In this document: positions 38,196-47,043 of the stretch, piece by piece | Numbering within the stretch: the stretch's first letter is position 1 | Layout of the letters: the number at the start of each line of letters is the position of its first letter | From: JACCXM01 sp046328335 | GTDB taxonomy: Bacteria > Chloroflexota > Chloroflexia > Thermomicrobiales > UBA6265 | Direction: 5' to 3' | DNA length: 64,000 bases | Assembly (NCBI GenBank): GCA_046328335.1 | Contig: JAXLWU010000012.1 | Coordinates: 85,395 to 149,394, forward strand | Made by a program: the position numbers and the translations under genes | The notes under the pieces: generated by a model | The model's input: the letters and a program-made list of their open reading frames with translations, nothing else | Told to the model about the DNA's origin: nothing | Database searches by the model: none

Positions 38196-38229
38196 CCCCT
38201 CTCCCGTCGAGCCGGGAGAGGGGCTTTTT
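38196..38229 (+). terminator. Rho-independent terminator after ilvE (family B element)
   Basis: An 11-bp stem CCCCTCTCCCG / CGGGAGAGGGG with loop TCGAGC, then C and five T. The family B prefix CCCTCACCCCAA precedes it, and a second truncated prefix is at about 38121-38138. It reads with ilvE and faces the convergent DUF559 gene. Confidence 0.88.
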
Positions 38230-38239
38230 GTGCTGAACG

Positions 38240-38644
38240 CTAACTCCAACCGGGGTATCGGCCAGGCGCCGCGGGACGAACAGGTGGCTCGTCCTGGGCT
38301 GAGCCGAGGATCTGTGTAAGGACTTCTGACAGCCGACCAAGAACATCATCGTTTGAAAAGCGCAGAATCCGATAGCCAGCGGTGGTGATCAACACTTCTC
38401 GCTGTGCGTCCTCCATCAATTGTTCAGCGTGGATCCCACCGTCAATTTCGACCACGAGGCGGCGCTCGACACAGCAGAAATCGACAACGAATGGTCCGAT
38501 GGGATGCTGCCGCCGAAACTCAAGGCCATTGAGACGGCGCCCACGGAGTGCCTCCCAAATGATCTCTTCGGGGCTCGTCTCTCGTCCCCGCATCTCCCGC
38601 GCTGCTGGAATATTGTGCCGATGGTGCGACCGCTTCTCATGCAT
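38240..38644 (-). CDS. DUF559-type endonuclease-like protein
   Basis: A 134-residue protein of the DUF559 family, which has a Vsr-like PD-(D/E)XK nuclease fold. The pattern SPEEIIWEALRGRRLNGLEFRRQHPIGPF followed by VVDFCCVERRLVVEIDGG gives the expected acidic/Glu-x-Asp catalytic layout, and QREVLITTAGYRILRFSNDDVL is the typical C-terminal strand-helix. These small genes are widespread and often mobile, and no host function is established. ATG 38644 begins just before the conserved part; upstream sequence overlaps a terminator-like repeat. It is convergent with ilvE. Confidence 0.85.
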   Translation of the reverse strand: MHEKRSHHRHNIPAAREMRGRETSPEEIIWEALRGRRLNGLEFRRQHPIGPFVVDFCCVERRLVVEIDGGIHAEQLMEDAQREVLITTAGYRILRFSNDDVLGRLSEVLTQILGSAQDEPPVRPAAPGRYPGWS

Positions 38645-38698
38645 GGCGAAAAGTCTCTCATAATCAAGATGAGAAAAACTTGGTGTCAAATAGCGACC

Positions 38699-38731
38699 AA
38701 AAGCCCCTCTCCCGGCTCGACGGGAGAGGGG
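38699..38731 (-). terminator. Rho-independent terminator of accDA on the minus strand (family B element)
   Basis: Read on the minus strand: CCCCTCTCCCG, loop TCGAGC, CGGGAGAGGGG, then CTTTT. It has the same stem and loop as at 38196-38229. It lies 87 bases after the accDA stop. Confidence 0.85.
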
Positions 38732-38817
38732 TTGGGGTGAGGGTGGGCACCACGAGCAAACACTTTTCGATGGAGCCAACTCGAGTACGTCAATGTCGGT
38801 TCTGAACGTGCTGCTCC

Positions 38818-40581
38818 CTACCCCGCCTTGCGCCGCAATGGCAATCTGGGTATGCGGCGCGGCTGGTTGAGGAGCCGGAAGCGGCGAGGGCGGCGGGTGT
38901 GGCGGCGTCCGACTCGCTGATAGCGCTCGTAGCGCTCATGAACGACGCGGTCGATCTTCTTCCGCTGCAAATCGGCAAGGGCGGCGGCGATCGCCCCGGC
39001 CAGGGTGGCCGCCGCGGCTTCCGGATCGGCGCCCGGGCCGCCCGGCGGTTCCGGAATCACCTCGTCGACGATGCCCAACCGCTTCAGTTCACGCGCGGTC
39101 AGTTTCAGTTTGGTCGAGAGTTCAGCGGCGCGTGAGGCGTCACGATAGAGAATCGCGGCCGCGCCCTCGGGCGAGATGACCGAATAGATCGCGCCGTCGA
39201 GCATCAGCACCCGATCGGCCACGGCAAGCGCGAGCGCACCGCCACTGCCACCCTCACCGATGATCGCAGAGACGATCGGCGTTCGCAGCACGCTCATTCT
39301 CGCCAGCGACGCCGCGAGTTCCGCCGCCAGACCGCGCTCCTCCGATTCCACGCCTGGATATGCCCCCGGCGTGTCGATGAGGGTGACGAGTGGCAGGTGC
39401 AACCGCTCCGCCAGATCCATGACGCGACGCGCCTTGCGGTACCCCTCCGGGTAGGTGCGGCCCTCATGACGGCGGACCGCCTCGTCGCCGTGACCACGCT
39501 CCAGCGCGATTACCACGATCGGCACCCCGCGCAACGTGCCGAGACCAGCGACCACCGCGGGATCGTCGCCTGACGATCGATCACCGTGGAGTTCGACGAA
39601 CTGGTCGAGCATCCGATCGAGATAATCGACGCTGGTCAACCGCTCGACCGCGCGGGCTCGTTGCACCGTGTCCCAGGCGGCGATTTCCTCCTCCGGAAGC
39701 GTGCGCCGGGAGCGTCGCGATTGGCGTTCGAGCCGGGAGTGCCGTGCGGTAACGATCCCCAGCAGCCGGGCCAGGAAGGCACGTTGCTGGCGACGATCGA
39801 CCACCGCGTCAACCAGACCATGCTCGAACAGGAATTCGGCGGTGTGGGTGCCAGGAGGGAGTTTGCGGCCAATGACCTGTTCCGCGACACGGGGACCGGC
39901 GAACCCGATCAGTGCCCCCGGTTCGGCGATGATGACATCGCCTAGATTGGCGAACGAGGCGAAGACGCCGCCCGTCGTGGGGTGCGCCAGCAGCGAGATG
40001 GAGAACCCGCCCGCGTCCTTGAAGCGCTGCACGGCGGCGGAGGTCTTGGCCATCTGGAGAAGCGAGAGCATTCCTTCCTGCATACGGGCGCCGCCGCTGG
40101 CGGAGACGGTGATGAGCGGCATCTGGCGATCACGGGCATGCTCGGCGAGGCGGACGAGTTTTTCGCCGACGACGACTCCCATGCTCCCGCCGAGGAAGCC
40201 GAAATCGAGCGCGGCGATGGCGATGTCATGCTCGTCGAGGCGAGCGGTGCCGGTGACCAGCGCGTCCGATTCCCCCGTTTCATGCTTCAGGTCAAGGAGG
40301 CGGTCGCGGTAGGCACGGTCGTCGGCGAAATGCAGTGGATCGCGGGAAACGAAGTTGACATCGCGTTCGCGGAAGGTGCCGGGATCGACAAGGCGCAGAA
40401 TCGCGGCCCGGGCCGATTCTCGCTCGTGGAAGCCGCACGCCGCGCAGACGCGGGTCGCGGGGAACTCGCTGTCCGCGGCGAGATCGGCGCCGCACCGGGG
40501 ACAGGCGCTGATAACAGGCTCGGTTGCGAGGGTATCGGGCCCGGAACTCTCCGGTATGGCTGGATCTGGTGGCTGTGTCAC
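38818..40581 (-). CDS. accDA: Acetyl-CoA carboxylase carboxyltransferase, fused beta (AccD) and alpha (AccA) subunits
   Basis: Transfers the carboxyl group from carboxybiotin to acetyl-CoA to make malonyl-CoA. A single 587-residue chain contains, first, the AccD part: a zinc ribbon with Cys27, Cys30, Cys46 and Cys49 (CPRCGAD ... CAACG), then VSASGGARMQEGMLSLLQMAKTSAA and FANLGDVIIAEPGALIGFAGPRV. The AccA part begins around residue 300, with RMLDQFVELHGDRSSGDDPAVV, GYRKARRVMDLAERLHLPLVTLIDTPGAYPG, and IIGEGGSGGALALAVADRVLMLD. In E. coli these are separate genes; fusions are known in some bacteria. A strongly basic tail (RRHTRRPRRFRLL) ends the protein. The biotin carrier is at 7.6-8.1 kb; accC is not in the window. 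Confidence 0.95.
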   Translation of the reverse strand: MTQPPDPAIPESSGPDTLATEPVISACPRCGADLAADSEFPATRVCAACGFHERESARAAILRLVDPGTFRERDVNFVSRDPLHFADDRAYRDRLLDLKHETGESDALVTGTARLDEHDIAIAALDFGFLGGSMGVVVGEKLVRLAEHARDRQMPLITVSASGGARMQEGMLSLLQMAKTSAAVQRFKDAGGFSISLLAHPTTGGVFASFANLGDVIIAEPGALIGFAGPRVAEQVIGRKLPPGTHTAEFLFEHGLVDAVVDRRQQRAFLARLLGIVTARHSRLERQSRRSRRTLPEEEIAAWDTVQRARAVERLTSVDYLDRMLDQFVELHGDRSSGDDPAVVAGLGTLRGVPIVVIALERGHGDEAVRRHEGRTYPEGYRKARRVMDLAERLHLPLVTLIDTPGAYPGVESEERGLAAELAASLARMSVLRTPIVSAIIGEGGSGGALALAVADRVLMLDGAIYSVISPEGAAAILYRDASRAAELSTKLKLTARELKRLGIVDEVIPEPPGGPGADPEAAAATLAGAIAAALADLQRKKIDRVVHERYERYQRVGRRHTRRPRRFRLLNQPRRIPRLPLRRKAG

Positions 40582-40706
40582 GCTCTATCTCTCATCACGC
40601 GCGTCGGCGCGGTCCGATTGGCGCGGGGTCCACGGTGACCCCGGCCGCGGCGGATGTACAATCGGGCACTCAGACGATACCACCGCGATGGGAGGATAGT
40701 ACCGTC

Positions 40707-40997
40707 GTGCAGGCGATGGATGAAGGCGCGATTAGAATCGATGTTCTGCAACGTCTGGCCGAACAGGTCATGTCTGATGCGGACTTCCGCGACGAAGCGC
40801 ATGACGACCTCCCTGGCGCCCTGAGCAGGCATGGCTACGATCTGAACCCGGCGGAGATGGCGCTGGTGTTGCGTTTCCGCCGCTCCCTGGAGGAGGCGGG
40901 GGTCGATCTCGACCTGGTCGCGGGGATGGGCGAGGAGCGGCTGGGTGAGATCATGGACATGTTGAATCGCCGCGCCCGGCGCCAAGGTTTGACGTAA
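40707..40997 (+). CDS. Small helical protein resembling NHLP/Os1348-type leader peptides
   Basis: A 96-residue protein, GTG start, with GGAGG 11 bases upstream. The block VLQRLAEQVMSDADFRDEAHDDLPGALSRHGYDLNPAEMALVL has the spacing of the nitrile-hydratase-like / Nif11-like leader clan: a helix, then DADFRDE, then a LPxALxxxGYDLxPxE turn. In that clan it often forms the leader of RiPP precursors, although many members stand alone. The C-terminal half is charged and helical (MGEERLGEIMDMLNRRARR), without Cys/Ser/Thr-rich core. No RiPP-modifying enzyme is adjacent. Family assignment is by pattern only. Confidence 0.5.
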   Translation: MQAMDEGAIRIDVLQRLAEQVMSDADFRDEAHDDLPGALSRHGYDLNPAEMALVLRFRRSLEEAGVDLDLVAGMGEERLGEIMDMLNRRARRQGLT

Positions 40998-41149
40998 CGT
41001 CGTTCATGGGGTAGATGTCGCACCTGATCGAAACAGGCATCTCGGGGCGAGCGTGTCGCTGTTGTGATGGGCGCTCGGACTTGTGAACACTCGCCGGGTT
41101 GCCCGGACGAGATTCTGGCCAGGAATGCGTCGAGAGAGGAGAGGGAAGC

Positions 41150-42019
41150 GTGCCGCTTTGCAGGTACACGGTTGCGGGGCGTGATGAGCCGCGGCTGGGC
41201 GTGATCGACGGTGACCAGGTGATCGATGCCGGAAATGCGGGGGGGCCCGATTCGCTCACGGCGCTGCTGCAACTCCCCGCGGCCGAGGCGTTGGCGGCGC
41301 TCCGCCGCGTGGCCGGGAGCGGGGGAGCTTCGACAGCGTTGTCCGAGGTGACGCTGCATGCGCCGATCGATGCCCAGGAAGTCTGGGCGGCAGGGGTGAC
41401 GTACCTCCGCTCGCGCGATGCGCGGATGGAAGAATCGACGCAGCGCGATGTCTATGACCGCGTTTACGACGCGGCGCGGCCGGAGATCTTTCTGAAGGCG
41501 ACGCCGAACCGGGTCTCCGGACCAGGAGAGCCGATCGCTATTCGCGGCGACTCGGAATGGGATGTGCCGGAGCCGGAGTTGACCCTGCTGCTCAACACCG
41601 GGGGTGAGATGATCGGCTACACCATTGGCAACGATGTCTCGTCCCGCTCAATCGAAGGCGACAATCCGCTATATCTGCCACAGGCGAAGGTCTACGCCCG
41701 CTGCGCGGCAATCGGACCAGTCATTGTCACGACCGCGGAACTGGCCGACGCCGGAAATCTGACGATTCGGCTCACGATCCGCCGCGGCGGAGACGTACTC
41801 TTCACCGACAGCACCTCGACTTCGCGCATCCACCGCACCCTGGACGATCTGGCAACCTACCTCGTGCGCTGCAACGACTACCCCGCCGGTGTCTACCTGA
41901 TGACCGGCACCGGCATCGTGCCGCCATCGGAATTCACGCTGCAGGCCGGGGACGAAGTCTCGATCGAGATCGAGAAGATCGGCACGCTGACCAACCCGGT
42001 CATCCGGCTCGCGGTATGA
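41150..42019 (+). CDS. Fumarylacetoacetate hydrolase family protein
   Basis: A 289-residue FAH-superfamily enzyme. The metal site (Glu/Glu/Asp) is visible in WDVPEPELTLLLNTGGEMIGYTIGNDVSSRSIEGDNPLYLPQ. EVWAAGVTYLRSRDARMEES and PEIFLKATPNRVSGPGEPI are typical of the subgroup that includes 2-keto-3-deoxy-arabinonate dehydratase and related 2-keto acid enzymes. The C-terminus has VYLMTGTGIVPPSEFTLQAGDEVSI. GTG 41150 follows a GGAGAGGGAAG stretch. The stop overlaps the ATG of the next gene, an ABC ATPase. Exact substrate is not assigned, although sugar-acid metabolism is plausible. Confidence 0.85.
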   Translation: MPLCRYTVAGRDEPRLGVIDGDQVIDAGNAGGPDSLTALLQLPAAEALAALRRVAGSGGASTALSEVTLHAPIDAQEVWAAGVTYLRSRDARMEESTQRDVYDRVYDAARPEIFLKATPNRVSGPGEPIAIRGDSEWDVPEPELTLLLNTGGEMIGYTIGNDVSSRSIEGDNPLYLPQAKVYARCAAIGPVIVTTAELADAGNLTIRLTIRRGGDVLFTDSTSTSRIHRTLDDLATYLVRCNDYPAGVYLMTGTGIVPPSEFTLQAGDEVSIEIEKIGTLTNPVIRLAV

Positions 42020-42858
42020 CCGGATCCTCCACGGAGGGGGTCAACGGGCGAGACCCGAAGAGCGCCGCGCTCCACCTGGAGGATGTCCGAATCTGGACTC
42101 CGGGGGGAGCGCACATCCTGCGCGGGATCGATTGGCATGTCGCGCCCGGCGAGCGCTGGGTGTTGCTCGGCGCCAACGGTTCCGGCAAGAGCACACTCCT
42201 TTCCCTGGCCGGGGCGTGGCGGCATCCGAGCGCGGGACAGGTGACGGTGCTTGGCGGACGACTTGGCAAGGTCGATATGCCCGCGTTGCGCCGATCGATC
42301 GGTCTGGTCGATTCGGGAACGGCGCCGCTGGGTTGGCTCACCGCGGAAGAAGTAGTGCTGACCGGAATCGGGGCGACGCTGCGGCCACTCTGGGGGACCT
42401 ATACCGAGGCGCAGCACGAGCGCGCGCGCGCCCTGCTCGATCTGCTCGGCTGCCGGGATCTCGCCGACCGCGAAATCTCGACCTGCTCGCAGGGTGAGCG
42501 GGGACGGATCCGCATCGCGCGGGCGCTGATTGGCGAGCCGCGGCTGCTGCTGCTCGATGAACCAGCGGTCGGACTCGATCTCGTTGCCCGCGAGGCGCTG
42601 ATCGCCGCGCTCGATCGCCTCAGCGCCGAGCAGCCGGAGTTGACCACGGTGCTGGTCACCCATCACCTGGAGGAGATTCCGGCCTCGACGACGCACGCGC
42701 TGCTCCTGCGCGACGGCGCGGTTGTCGCCAGGGGCGAGGCGGGTGAGGTCCTGAACAGCGAAAACCTCTCCGCCTGTTTCGGCTTGGCGATCACCTGCCG
42801 GTACGACGGCGAGCGCTGGTCGGCGCGCGCGCCCGCGCGGTGGGCAAAGACCTCCTGA
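42016..42858 (+). CDS. Stand-alone ABC transporter ATPase
   Basis: A single ABC ATPase domain of 280 residues: Walker A GANGSGKSTLLSL, Q-loop region IGLVDSGTAPLGWLTAEEVV, signature STCSQGERGRIRIARALI, Walker B LLLLDEPAVGLD and H-loop VLVTHHLEEIP. The signature (CSQGE instead of LSGGQ) and overall form resemble the YlmA/ModF-like ATPases, which lack dedicated permeases. No permease or binding protein is nearby. The ATG overlaps the preceding FAH-family stop (ATGA at 42016-42019). Confidence 0.88.
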   Translation: MTGSSTEGVNGRDPKSAALHLEDVRIWTPGGAHILRGIDWHVAPGERWVLLGANGSGKSTLLSLAGAWRHPSAGQVTVLGGRLGKVDMPALRRSIGLVDSGTAPLGWLTAEEVVLTGIGATLRPLWGTYTEAQHERARALLDLLGCRDLADREISTCSQGERGRIRIARALIGEPRLLLLDEPAVGLDLVAREALIAALDRLSAEQPELTTVLVTHHLEEIPASTTHALLLRDGAVVARGEAGEVLNSENLSACFGLAITCRYDGERWSARAPARWAKTS

Positions 42859-42956
42859 TCGATTCCCGCACGCGTTGCTGCCACGCCGGCGCTTGTGGGG
42901 CAGTGGCGAACGATGGGCATCAGCATTTGGAATCATGAGCACCCCGGTTGGGGGGC

Positions 42957-43019
42957 GGGCGACGCGAAGCGTCGCACCCTACGAAAAATGCGGCGTAGGG
43001 TGCGACGCTTGCGTCGCCC
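42957..43019. repeat. Family C near-perfect long inverted repeat
   Basis: Left arm 42957-42983 and right arm 42994-43019 pair over 26 bases with a single-base deletion (GGGCGACGC...CACCCTACG versus CGTAGGGTG...GCGTCGCCC), with a 10-nt loop. It occupies the 42859-43080 gap between the ABC ATPase and the small gene at 43081. Confidence 0.85.
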
Positions 43020-43080
43020 ATGCTCCTTGTCGGGAAGTCCATGGTCCAGAACATCATGACGAGCGACGTAGGAGCAACCA

Positions 43081-43404
43081 ATGGGAGATGAAGTGATCGT
43101 GGCGGAGCCGGATGACGGACGAAGCCGGGCCGCGCCACGGCCGCCGGCGCCGCTGGACGAGATCATCGATCTGGTTTGGCCGGAGACCGGCTTGCAAACC
43201 GCCAGCCGCGTATCGCTCCGGCCCAGAGACACACTGGGAGACGACGATGTCATCGAACTCGAGATCGATTTCGTGACGCTCTCGCTGTCACCGCTGGAGT
43301 TCATCCAGTTGGCGTCGTTTCTCCGCATGAGTGTCGATGGCCTGCTCGATCGCCACCCCGGCTTGCAGCGCGCCGTGGTCAACGCCTTCGACATCCGGGA
43401 TTGA
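43081..43404 (+). CDS. Small protein of unknown function upstream of the sulfatases
   Basis: A 107-residue protein I do not recognise. The N-terminal half is acidic/Pro-rich (EPDDGRSRAAPRPPAPLDEI). The C-terminal half has a strand-like VIELEIDFVTLSLSPLEFIQL and a helical SFLRMSVDGLLDRHPGLQR ending DIRD. No signal peptide or membrane segment. TAGGAG lies six bases before the ATG. A decayed copy of its last 111 bases (ungapped, 21 mismatches by hand count) lies at 46895-47005 before the third sulfatase. The gene therefore travelled with the sulfatases in a tandem duplication. Confidence 0.65.
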   Translation: MGDEVIVAEPDDGRSRAAPRPPAPLDEIIDLVWPETGLQTASRVSLRPRDTLGDDDVIELEIDFVTLSLSPLEFIQLASFLRMSVDGLLDRHPGLQRAVVNAFDIRD

Positions 43405-43523
43405 CGGCGAACAACGTCGACCGCAGTCGGCGCTAGTGCCACCATCAGACATCAAGGTCTCGGTTGTTGCGGTAGACTTCGTTTCAGAGACATAAGAGAG
43501 CGCTGATTCTGAAGGAGTGGATG

Positions 43524-44942
43524 GTGTCACAGCGGCGTGCCCGTCGATCAATCTCGATTTCTCACTTGATGCTTGCATTCCTCCTCTTGACCTCATCTGT
43601 CATTAGGTTCGTGGGACAACAAGCAGCGGCAAGAGCTACTGACGCCCCGGACATCGTATTCGTGCTCTCGGACGATATGAACAGCGACGACTGGCGGTCA
43701 TTGCCACGGACCAGTGCCTTGCTGAACGCTGCCTTTCCCAACTACATCAACACCGATGCTCTCTGTTGCCCGAGCCGGGCCTCGATCCTGACGGGACTCT
43801 ATCCGCATAACCACGGGACGTGGTTCATCGATCCGGTTCCTGGCGGTGGCGGTGGGTGGGCGAGTTTCCAGGACCGGGAGACGGCTACTATCGCGACGAT
43901 GCTGCACAAAGCTGGCTATCGCACGGCACTGATCGGGAAGTACCTGAACAACTACAAGCTGCAGGCAGGGAAGCGCCCCGGTTGGGACTACTGGTTTGCC
44001 TTTGACACGCCGCCCAGGTACTACAGATTTCAGGTGTCAGAAGGATCCAAGGTACGGACTATACGCGGGTATTCCACCGACGTGGTGGCAAGCAAAGCAC
44101 AGGCATTTGTCAGGTCGTCCAGCGGATCAGCACCGATTTTTGCCTACATTGCGCCAAAGCCCCCGCATGCCCCGCCCATCCCGCCCAAGCGTTACGCGGA
44201 GGACTGTCGGAACGAGCCGTTGCCGGCGATGGACAAACCAAGCTTCCGGGTGCCGATAGTCGATGGTCCTCCATACCTGCAAAGTCAGGTCAGTGAGGCG
44301 CAACTGGCCGAGTTGGTCCGTTTTGACCAGAAGCGGCAATGTGCGTTGAAGGCGCTCGATGACCTGATCGTTGACGTCCACGCGGCGCTGGAGAAGCGAG
44401 GGCGGCCGTATTACCTCTTTGTCGCCAGTGACAACGGCTATCTCCTCGGTGAGCATGGTGGCGTCGGCAAGCGCGCCCCCTACGACGAAAGCACCAGGAC
44501 GATGATGCGCGCCACCTCAGGCGGTGGCGCGCCGGCGATTACCGGATCTGACCACCTCGTGGCGAACATCGACTGGATGGCCACATTTGCCGAACTTAGT
44601 GGAGCGACGCCGCCCTATCAGACGGATGGCCAGTCATTGCTGACCGGCCCTGCGCGCGAACTCGTTGTGATCGAGGGCGAAGAAGCTCCGTCGCAACGAT
44701 CTGGTCGGTCCGGAGAGTGGGCGGCCAGGGTTGGCGAATCGTATGAGACGCCCAGTTTTCGTGGGCTGCACGTTGCGACAGGTGAGCTGTACGTCGAGTA
44801 CGCCGACGGTTTTGTCGAGTACTACGCCGCGGACGATCCCTACCGGCTGCGCAACGCGCGGTCGGACGATCCAGAGCGAGTATCCGAGTTGGCCGCGCTG
44901 CTGCAAAGATACCGGGACTGCCGGGCCGCCTTGTGCCCATAG
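43524..44942 (+). CDS. Secreted sulfatase, copy 1
   Basis: Type I sulfatase of 472 residues, hydrolysing sulfate esters. A signal peptide or anchor is visible (ISHLMLAFLLLTSSVIRF). The first Asp metal ligands lie in IVFVLSDDMNSDDW. The formylglycine site is LCCPSRASILTGLYPHNHG, where Cys81 of CxPSR is the residue to be oxidised; unusually the x is also Cys. Further active-site elements are ALIGKYLNNY, KPPHAPP, and FVASDNGYLLGEHGGVGKRAPYDES. It ends DCRAALCP. Activity needs a formylglycine-generating enzyme, not encoded here. The start was set at GTG 43524, AAGGAG six bases before, matching the start of copy 3; ATG 43521 is one codon earlier. Closest in style to N-acetylglucosamine-6-sulfatase-like enzymes, but the substrate is unknown. 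Confidence 0.9.
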   Translation: MSQRRARRSISISHLMLAFLLLTSSVIRFVGQQAAARATDAPDIVFVLSDDMNSDDWRSLPRTSALLNAAFPNYINTDALCCPSRASILTGLYPHNHGTWFIDPVPGGGGGWASFQDRETATIATMLHKAGYRTALIGKYLNNYKLQAGKRPGWDYWFAFDTPPRYYRFQVSEGSKVRTIRGYSTDVVASKAQAFVRSSSGSAPIFAYIAPKPPHAPPIPPKRYAEDCRNEPLPAMDKPSFRVPIVDGPPYLQSQVSEAQLAELVRFDQKRQCALKALDDLIVDVHAALEKRGRPYYLFVASDNGYLLGEHGGVGKRAPYDESTRTMMRATSGGGAPAITGSDHLVANIDWMATFAELSGATPPYQTDGQSLLTGPARELVVIEGEEAPSQRSGRSGEWAARVGESYETPSFRGLHVATGELYVEYADGFVEYYAADDPYRLRNARSDDPERVSELAALLQRYRDCRAALCP

Positions 44943-45273
44943 CAAGAGGAACTCATTGGTTGGAGAGGGTCACCTGGTGAAACCGCGAGTTCAAATCCAC
45001 AGCAGGGGATTGGTTTCCGTTAGCAATTGGGCGGGGCTGTCGTGGGCACCAGCGTGCTGAGCAGATTAGAGACTGATTGAAATAGGAGGGAGTTGTTGCG
45101 TGGCGGTGCCGAGTGGATTGTGTGCGCCGACAAAGCCGCAGCTTCTTCCTGGAATAGTGTTCAGTCACCGTTACAGTGTCTAGGTGGGGTGCGAACCTGC
45201 GCGGCGCACAGGAATCGGTACGACTGGCCGGAGTTGAACTGGTTGCGAAATCGATTGATCGGAGATTGCGAGC
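44943..45273. other. 331-base gap between sulfatase copies 1 and 2
   Basis: No gene, repeat or clear terminator is visible. TTGAAC at about 45234 could be a -35 for copy 2, but no -10 matches. GGAG about ten bases before the copy 2 ATG is its likely ribosome-binding site. No remnant of the small upstream gene was recognised here, unlike the gap before copy 3. Confidence 0.4.
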
Positions 45274-46695
45274 ATGCTGGAGCGTTTCACAGGTAGGTAC
45301 TTGAGGGTTGCTCGATTAATCATTGCCCTTTTCTTGCTCGCGACCAGTGCCTCTCATGGGTTAGGACTTCCTTCCGCCACAGTAACCGCGAGCGCACCGC
45401 GCCCGGATATTGTGCTGGTGCTGACCGACGACATGAACTCCGACGACTGGCGGGCGCTCCCAAACTCCACCAAGTTCCTTACGGCTGAATTCCCCAATTA
45501 CATCAACACCGACCCGCTCTGCTGCCCCAGTCGAGCCTCCATCTTGTCCGGTCTCTACCCCCACAACCACGGCACCTGGTTCATCGATCCCGTCCGCGGC
45601 GGCGGAGGGGGGTGGCAGAGTTTCCGGGACCGGGAGAAGGCCACTATTGCCACGATGCTCAGCAAGAGCGGATATCGAACGGGTCTCATCGGGAAGTACC
45701 TCAACAACTACGAGCCGAAGGCCGGACCTCGTCCCGGTTGGGACTACTGGTTCGCCTTTGGCAAGCCGGAATACAAGCAGAATGAGGTGGCAGATGGGCG
45801 CAAGGTGCGCCACTCGCACAAGTACTCCACCGACTTGGTATCCGCCAGGGCGCAAGCGTTCATCCTCCGGTCTGATGCGGCGACACCCATCTTCGCCTAC
45901 ATCACCCCGAATGCGCCGCATGGGCCGGCGGTCCCGCCGAAGCGGTACGCGAGCGACTATCTCGGCGAGCGGTTAGTGGCAGAAGACAAGCCGAGTTTTG
46001 GCGTTCGCATTGTCGATGGTCCGCCGTACCTTGGCAGCAGCATGAGCAGCGCCCGAATCGCACACCTGACCCGCTTTGAGCGCCAGCGGCAATGCACTCT
46101 CAAAGCAGTGGACGACCTGTTGGTGCGCGTTCACGCCGCGCTTGTGGCTCGAGGCCGCCCTTACTACCTCTTCGTCGCCAGCGACAATGGTTACCTTCTC
46201 GGCGAGCACGGAGAGGTCGGCAAAGGGGTGCCATACGACGAGAGCACGCGTACAACGATGCGAGCGGTATCTGGCGGCGGAGCACCGGATCTGAGCGGCT
46301 CGACGAAGCTGGTGGCGAACATCGACTGGATGGAAACGTTTGCCGAGATCGGATCGGCCAAGCCGCCGTATCAGTCTGACGGGGAGTCGTTGATCTCCGG
46401 ATCGGACCGAGATCTGGTGGTCATCGAGCACAAAGAAAATCCTCCAAGAAGCCGGCGTCGCTCCGCGGAATTCGAGGCGGTCGTCGGTGAATCGACGAAG
46501 ACGCCCTCCTACCGCGGGCTGCACGTAGCGACCGGAGAGCTGTACGTCGAGTACGCCACCGGATTCGTCGAGTACTACGCCGGGGACGATCCCTATCGTT
46601 TGCGGAACGTTGCGAGTTCATCTGCGGAACGGGTGGCGGAACTCGCCGCGCTCCTGCATCGGTACCAGGATTGCCGGGGAGACGCTTGTCCGTGA
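45274..46695 (+). CDS. Secreted sulfatase, copy 2
   Basis: A 473-residue paralogue of copies 1 and 3. The signal peptide RLIIALFLLATSASHGLG is followed by DIVLVLTDDMNSDDW (metal Asp residues), LCCPSRASILSGLYPHNHG with formylglycine Cys83, GLIGKYLNNYEPKAGPRPG, PNAPHGP and FVASDNGYLLGEHGEVGKG. It ends with the shared YQDCRGDACP tail. It is intact throughout. A 107-base stretch (45646-45752) differs from copy 3 (47483-47589) at only one position although flanking sequence diverges, suggesting gene conversion. Substrate unknown. Confidence 0.9.
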   Translation: MLERFTGRYLRVARLIIALFLLATSASHGLGLPSATVTASAPRPDIVLVLTDDMNSDDWRALPNSTKFLTAEFPNYINTDPLCCPSRASILSGLYPHNHGTWFIDPVRGGGGGWQSFRDREKATIATMLSKSGYRTGLIGKYLNNYEPKAGPRPGWDYWFAFGKPEYKQNEVADGRKVRHSHKYSTDLVSARAQAFILRSDAATPIFAYITPNAPHGPAVPPKRYASDYLGERLVAEDKPSFGVRIVDGPPYLGSSMSSARIAHLTRFERQRQCTLKAVDDLLVRVHAALVARGRPYYLFVASDNGYLLGEHGEVGKGVPYDESTRTTMRAVSGGGAPDLSGSTKLVANIDWMETFAEIGSAKPPYQSDGESLISGSDRDLVVIEHKENPPRSRRRSAEFEAVVGESTKTPSYRGLHVATGELYVEYATGFVEYYAGDDPYRLRNVASSSAERVAELAALLHRYQDCRGDACP

Positions 46696-46894
46696 TGTGC
46701 GGCCGGTTGGCAGCCCTGCGCGTAACCTCAAAATTGCCCATGGCACAGGCGCAGCCGGATCAAGCATGGTTCTCAGCCCGCGCCGGGGGCGCCGGGCAGA
46801 CTTGCCAAGCGACGATTGTTGTGCACTGAGCGGGACTTGAGGCGCGCTCTCCGTGGGCGTCCACCACGATTCGATCGACACTCGGCTGGCGGCG

Positions 46895-47005
46895 CTAGCA
46901 TTCATTCACTTGGCGGCTTGTCTTCGCATGAGCGTCTGAGGCCTGCGCGATTGCCATCCTGACTCGCAGCGCGCCATAGTCAACGCCTTCGACATCCGGG
47001 ATTGA
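46895..47005 (+). pseudogene. Remnant of a second copy of the small unknown gene at 43081
   Basis: Aligns without gaps to 43294-43404, the 3' end of the small gene, with 21 mismatches in 111 bases by hand count and a perfect match over the final stretch CAACGCCTTCGACATCCGGG. In the corresponding frame a TGA appears in the middle (CGTCTGAGG), so it is not functional. It sits 118 bases before sulfatase copy 3, as the intact gene sits before copy 1. Confidence 0.85.
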
Positions 47006-47043
47006 TGTCCGCCACAATCAGTCCCAATTGACCCGCGCACTTC

